In this document: one piece after another, positions 62,456-64,000 of the stretch
How positions within the stretch are numbered: the first letter of the stretch is position 1
Layout: every line of letters begins with the position of its first letter
Assembly (NCBI RefSeq): GCF_004924335.1
Contig: NZ_CP024633.1
Span: 4,092,001-4,156,000 of the forward strand
Direction of reading: 5' to 3'
DNA length: 64,000 nucleotides
Source of the DNA: Mycobacteroides salmoniphilum
GTDB taxonomy: Bacteria > Actinomycetota > Actinomycetes > Mycobacteriales > Mycobacteriaceae
Position numbers and translations under genes: made by a program
Notes under the pieces: model-generated
Told to the model about the DNA's origin: nothing
Databases searched by the model: none
What the model saw: the letters and a program-made list of their open reading frames with translations, nothing else

Positions 62456-63388
62456 TCATCCCTGCCTCGGTAGTCCGCGGGGGTTCACTTCGGACCGACT
62501 CACTGCTTCGTTCTCCAATCCCCAGCGCTGCAACACCTTACGATACGTGCCGTCGGCAATGGCATGGTTGACGGCATCGGCGATGGCGCGCACCAGTCCA
62601 TTGCCCTTCTTGGTGAGCACCGCGATCTCCCCCTGCAGCGCCGCCCCCGCACCGGAAAAGGTACCGACCAACTTGGTTTGCCCGGTAGCCTGAGAATGAA
62701 ACACCGCCGTCGGGTTGGGACCCACGTACGCATCGATGCGCCCCGACGCCAACGCCAGGTAATAGCCGGTGGTCTGCTGGAAGTACTTCAGGTCGGCGGC
62801 GGGAAGACCCGCCGCGACATTCTGTTCGTTCCACTGCACCAGCAATGCTTCCTGGTTAGTACCTGACCCGACGCCGATGGTCTTACCGGCGATATCCCTG
62901 GCACCCTTGACCTTCCAGTCCAGGGATCGCCGGGCCTCAAAGGAGACGTTGTCCAACCGGTATGTGGCGAAGTCGAACTTCTCCTTGCGCTCCTCGGTCA
63001 CCGTCACATTCGAAATGAACGCGTCGACCTCGCCCGAATCCACCTTGACGAAGTTCTGCGCCCAATCCGCCGAACGCAGGTCGACCCGCAGCCCCAGAAT
63101 GTCTGCCACCAGATAGGCGAAATCCGTCTCGATCCCGATCATCGTCTTGTCGTCATCGGCGTAGAAGCGCAGCGGCGGTGCGGAATTGGCATCGCCGGTG
63201 ACAATCAGGGTGCCACGCTTGCGGATGGCATCGGGCACCTCGGCGGCGATGGCGTCCGCCGTGGCGGCACGCACCCGATCCTGGTTCGGGCTCAGATTGA
63301 ACGACGAGGATGCGCCGGGCTCCGCGCCCCCGGCACAACCGGTGAGGACAACCATCATCGTGCAGAACAACGCGATACAACCCTTCAC
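62456..63388 (-). CDS. ABC transporter substrate-binding lipoprotein, polar amino acid type
   Basis: 310 residues from the GTG that overlaps the ATPase stop. Lipobox VLTGC (Cys18). Family 3 binding fold: AIRKRGTLIVTGDANSAPPL, then GIETDFAYLVADILGLRVDL, EVDAFISNVTVTEERKEKFD and LASGRIDAYVGPNPTAVFHS. It should deliver an amino acid or related solute to the ABC permease. The permease gene must lie right of the window, since only the ATPase is in view. Confidence 0.93.
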   Translation of the reverse strand: MKGCIALFCTMMVVLTGCAGGAEPGASSSFNLSPNQDRVRAATADAIAAEVPDAIRKRGTLIVTGDANSAPPLRFYADDDKTMIGIETDFAYLVADILGLRVDLRSADWAQNFVKVDSGEVDAFISNVTVTEERKEKFDFATYRLDNVSFEARRSLDWKVKGARDIAGKTIGVGSGTNQEALLVQWNEQNVAAGLPAADLKYFQQTTGYYLALASGRIDAYVGPNPTAVFHSQATGQTKLVGTFSGAGAALQGEIAVLTKKGNGLVRAIADAVNHAIADGTYRKVLQRWGLENEAVSRSEVNPRGLPRQG

Positions 63389-64000
63389 GCCAGCACCTTT
63401 GACAGGAAGCCGACGGTCCGCGGATGCGATGGGTTGTCCAGCAGCTCTTCCGGCGGACCCTGCTCGACGATGGCGCCATGATCCATGAAGACCACGGTGT
63501 CGGCGATCTCCCGGGCAAGCCCGATCTCGTGCGTCACGATCACCAAGGTGGCACCGTCACGGGCCAGCTGGCGGATCACATCGAGCACCTCGGTGACCAA
63601 CTCGGGATCCAGAGCCGACGTGGGCTCGTCGAACAGAATGACCTTGGGCCGCAATGCCAAAGCGCGCGCGATGGCCACCCGTTGTTGCTGGCCCCCGGAT
63701 AGCCGGCGCGGATACTCTGCCACCTTGTCGGCAACCCCCACCCGTTCGAGCAGCCGGGTCGCCTCGGCCACCAGCTCAGCACGCGGCGCCCGCCGCGCTG
63801 CCAGGGGCGCCTCGATGACGTTCTCCAGCACCGTCATATGCGGAAACAGATTGAAGTTCTGGAACACGAAGCCGACCTGCGAACGCTGCCGCAGAATGGC
63901 CCTTTCCGAGAGCTCGTAGAGCACCGATCCACGCTGCCGGTAACCGATGAGCTCGCCGTCGATGCGGATGGTCCCGCCGTCCACCTTCTCCAAGTGATTC
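63385..64000 (-). CDS. ABC transporter ATP-binding protein, polar amino acid type (5' part off window)
   Basis: About 205 residues are visible; the frame continues past the right edge, so the start and Walker A are missing. Q-loop VGFVFQNFNLFPHMTVLENV, signature RRLSGGQQQRVAIARAL, Walker B VILFDEPTSALDPE and H-loop VIVTHEIG are intact. The sequence is typical of GlnQ/HisP-type ATPases. It overlaps the binding-protein gene by 4 nt (GTGA), defining an ATPase-binding protein-GNAT gene order. Confidence 0.94.
   Translation of the reverse strand, partial: NHLEKVDGGTIRIDGELIGYRQRGSVLYELSERAILRQRSQVGFVFQNFNLFPHMTVLENVIEAPLAARRAPRAELVAEATRLLERVGVADKVAEYPRRLSGGQQQRVAIARALALRPKVILFDEPTSALDPELVTEVLDVIRQLARDGATLVIVTHEIGLAREIADTVVFMDHGAIVEQGPPEELLDNPSHPRTVGFLSKVLA

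Overview
The window is chromosomal DNA from a GC-rich mycobacterium. The stretch from about 18 to 56.5 kb follows the Mycobacterium tuberculosis H37Rv block Rv0406c-Rv0423c: thiC, thiD, an Rv0421c-like hydrolase, LpqL-type lipoproteins, thiG, thiS, thiO, thiE, mutT3, glnX, glnH, pknG, ackA, pta, fgd1 and an Rv0406c-like metallo-hydrolase. That block is split by many genes absent from the H37Rv block. This pattern suggests a rapid grower, perhaps the Mycobacteroides abscessus-chelonae group, but the species cannot be fixed from the sequence alone. No tRNA, rRNA, CRISPR array or intact insertion sequence was seen.

Layout. (1) 1-9.3 kb: part of a type VII (ESX) secretion locus with the 3' part of eccB, an inverted eccD, one uninterrupted eccC, a second eccD and mycP. 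No esx, PE/PPE, eccE or eccA gene is visible; any would lie left of the window. (2) 9.3-16 kb: accessory DNA. It holds a dehydrogenase/2-oxoglutarate oxygenase pair, a doubly deleted xthA remnant, an unrecognised operon of three membrane-anchored proteins, a convergent multi-pass membrane protein and a lipoprotein. (3) 16-21.2 kb: an MFS exporter, then TPP riboswitch-thiC-thiD and a hydrolase. (4) 21.2-33.3 kb: a TetR regulator with a KstR-type operator, a PucR-type regulator, and a probable amine/GABA catabolic operon (aldehyde dehydrogenase, copper amine oxidase, universal stress protein, APC permease, GABA transaminase, succinate-semialdehyde dehydrogenase), with an Rv3406-like dioxygenase pointing back at it. 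(5) 33.3-42.4 kb: a Nudix protein, a small secreted protein, two M28 aminopeptidase lipoproteins, an ABC-2 type exporter, and riboswitch-thiO-thiS-thiG divergent from thiE. (6) 42.4-56.5 kb: mutT3, glnX-glnH-pknG, and the minus-strand series fgd1, F420-type oxidoreductase, GH38 mannosidase, pta, ackA. (7) 56.4-64 kb: three overlapping luciferase-like monooxygenases, a 13E12-type HNH protein with an SOS box centred on its start codon, a GNAT acetyltransferase, and part of a polar amino-acid ABC transporter.

How the genes work together. ThiC/ThiD make the pyrimidine half and ThiO/ThiS/ThiG the thiazole half of thiamine; each arm has its own TPP riboswitch, and ThiE joins the halves. GlnX, GlnH and PknG form an amino-acid sensing module. 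Fgd1 supplies reduced F420 to the oxidoreductase beside it. The amine oxidase cluster probably turns an amine into succinate via an aldehyde and GABA-type intermediates.

The best candidates for something undescribed are the ESX locus with two different eccD genes, the anonymous membrane-protein operon next to it, and a chain of ATGA-coupled 11-codon mini-ORFs between fgd1 and the next gene.
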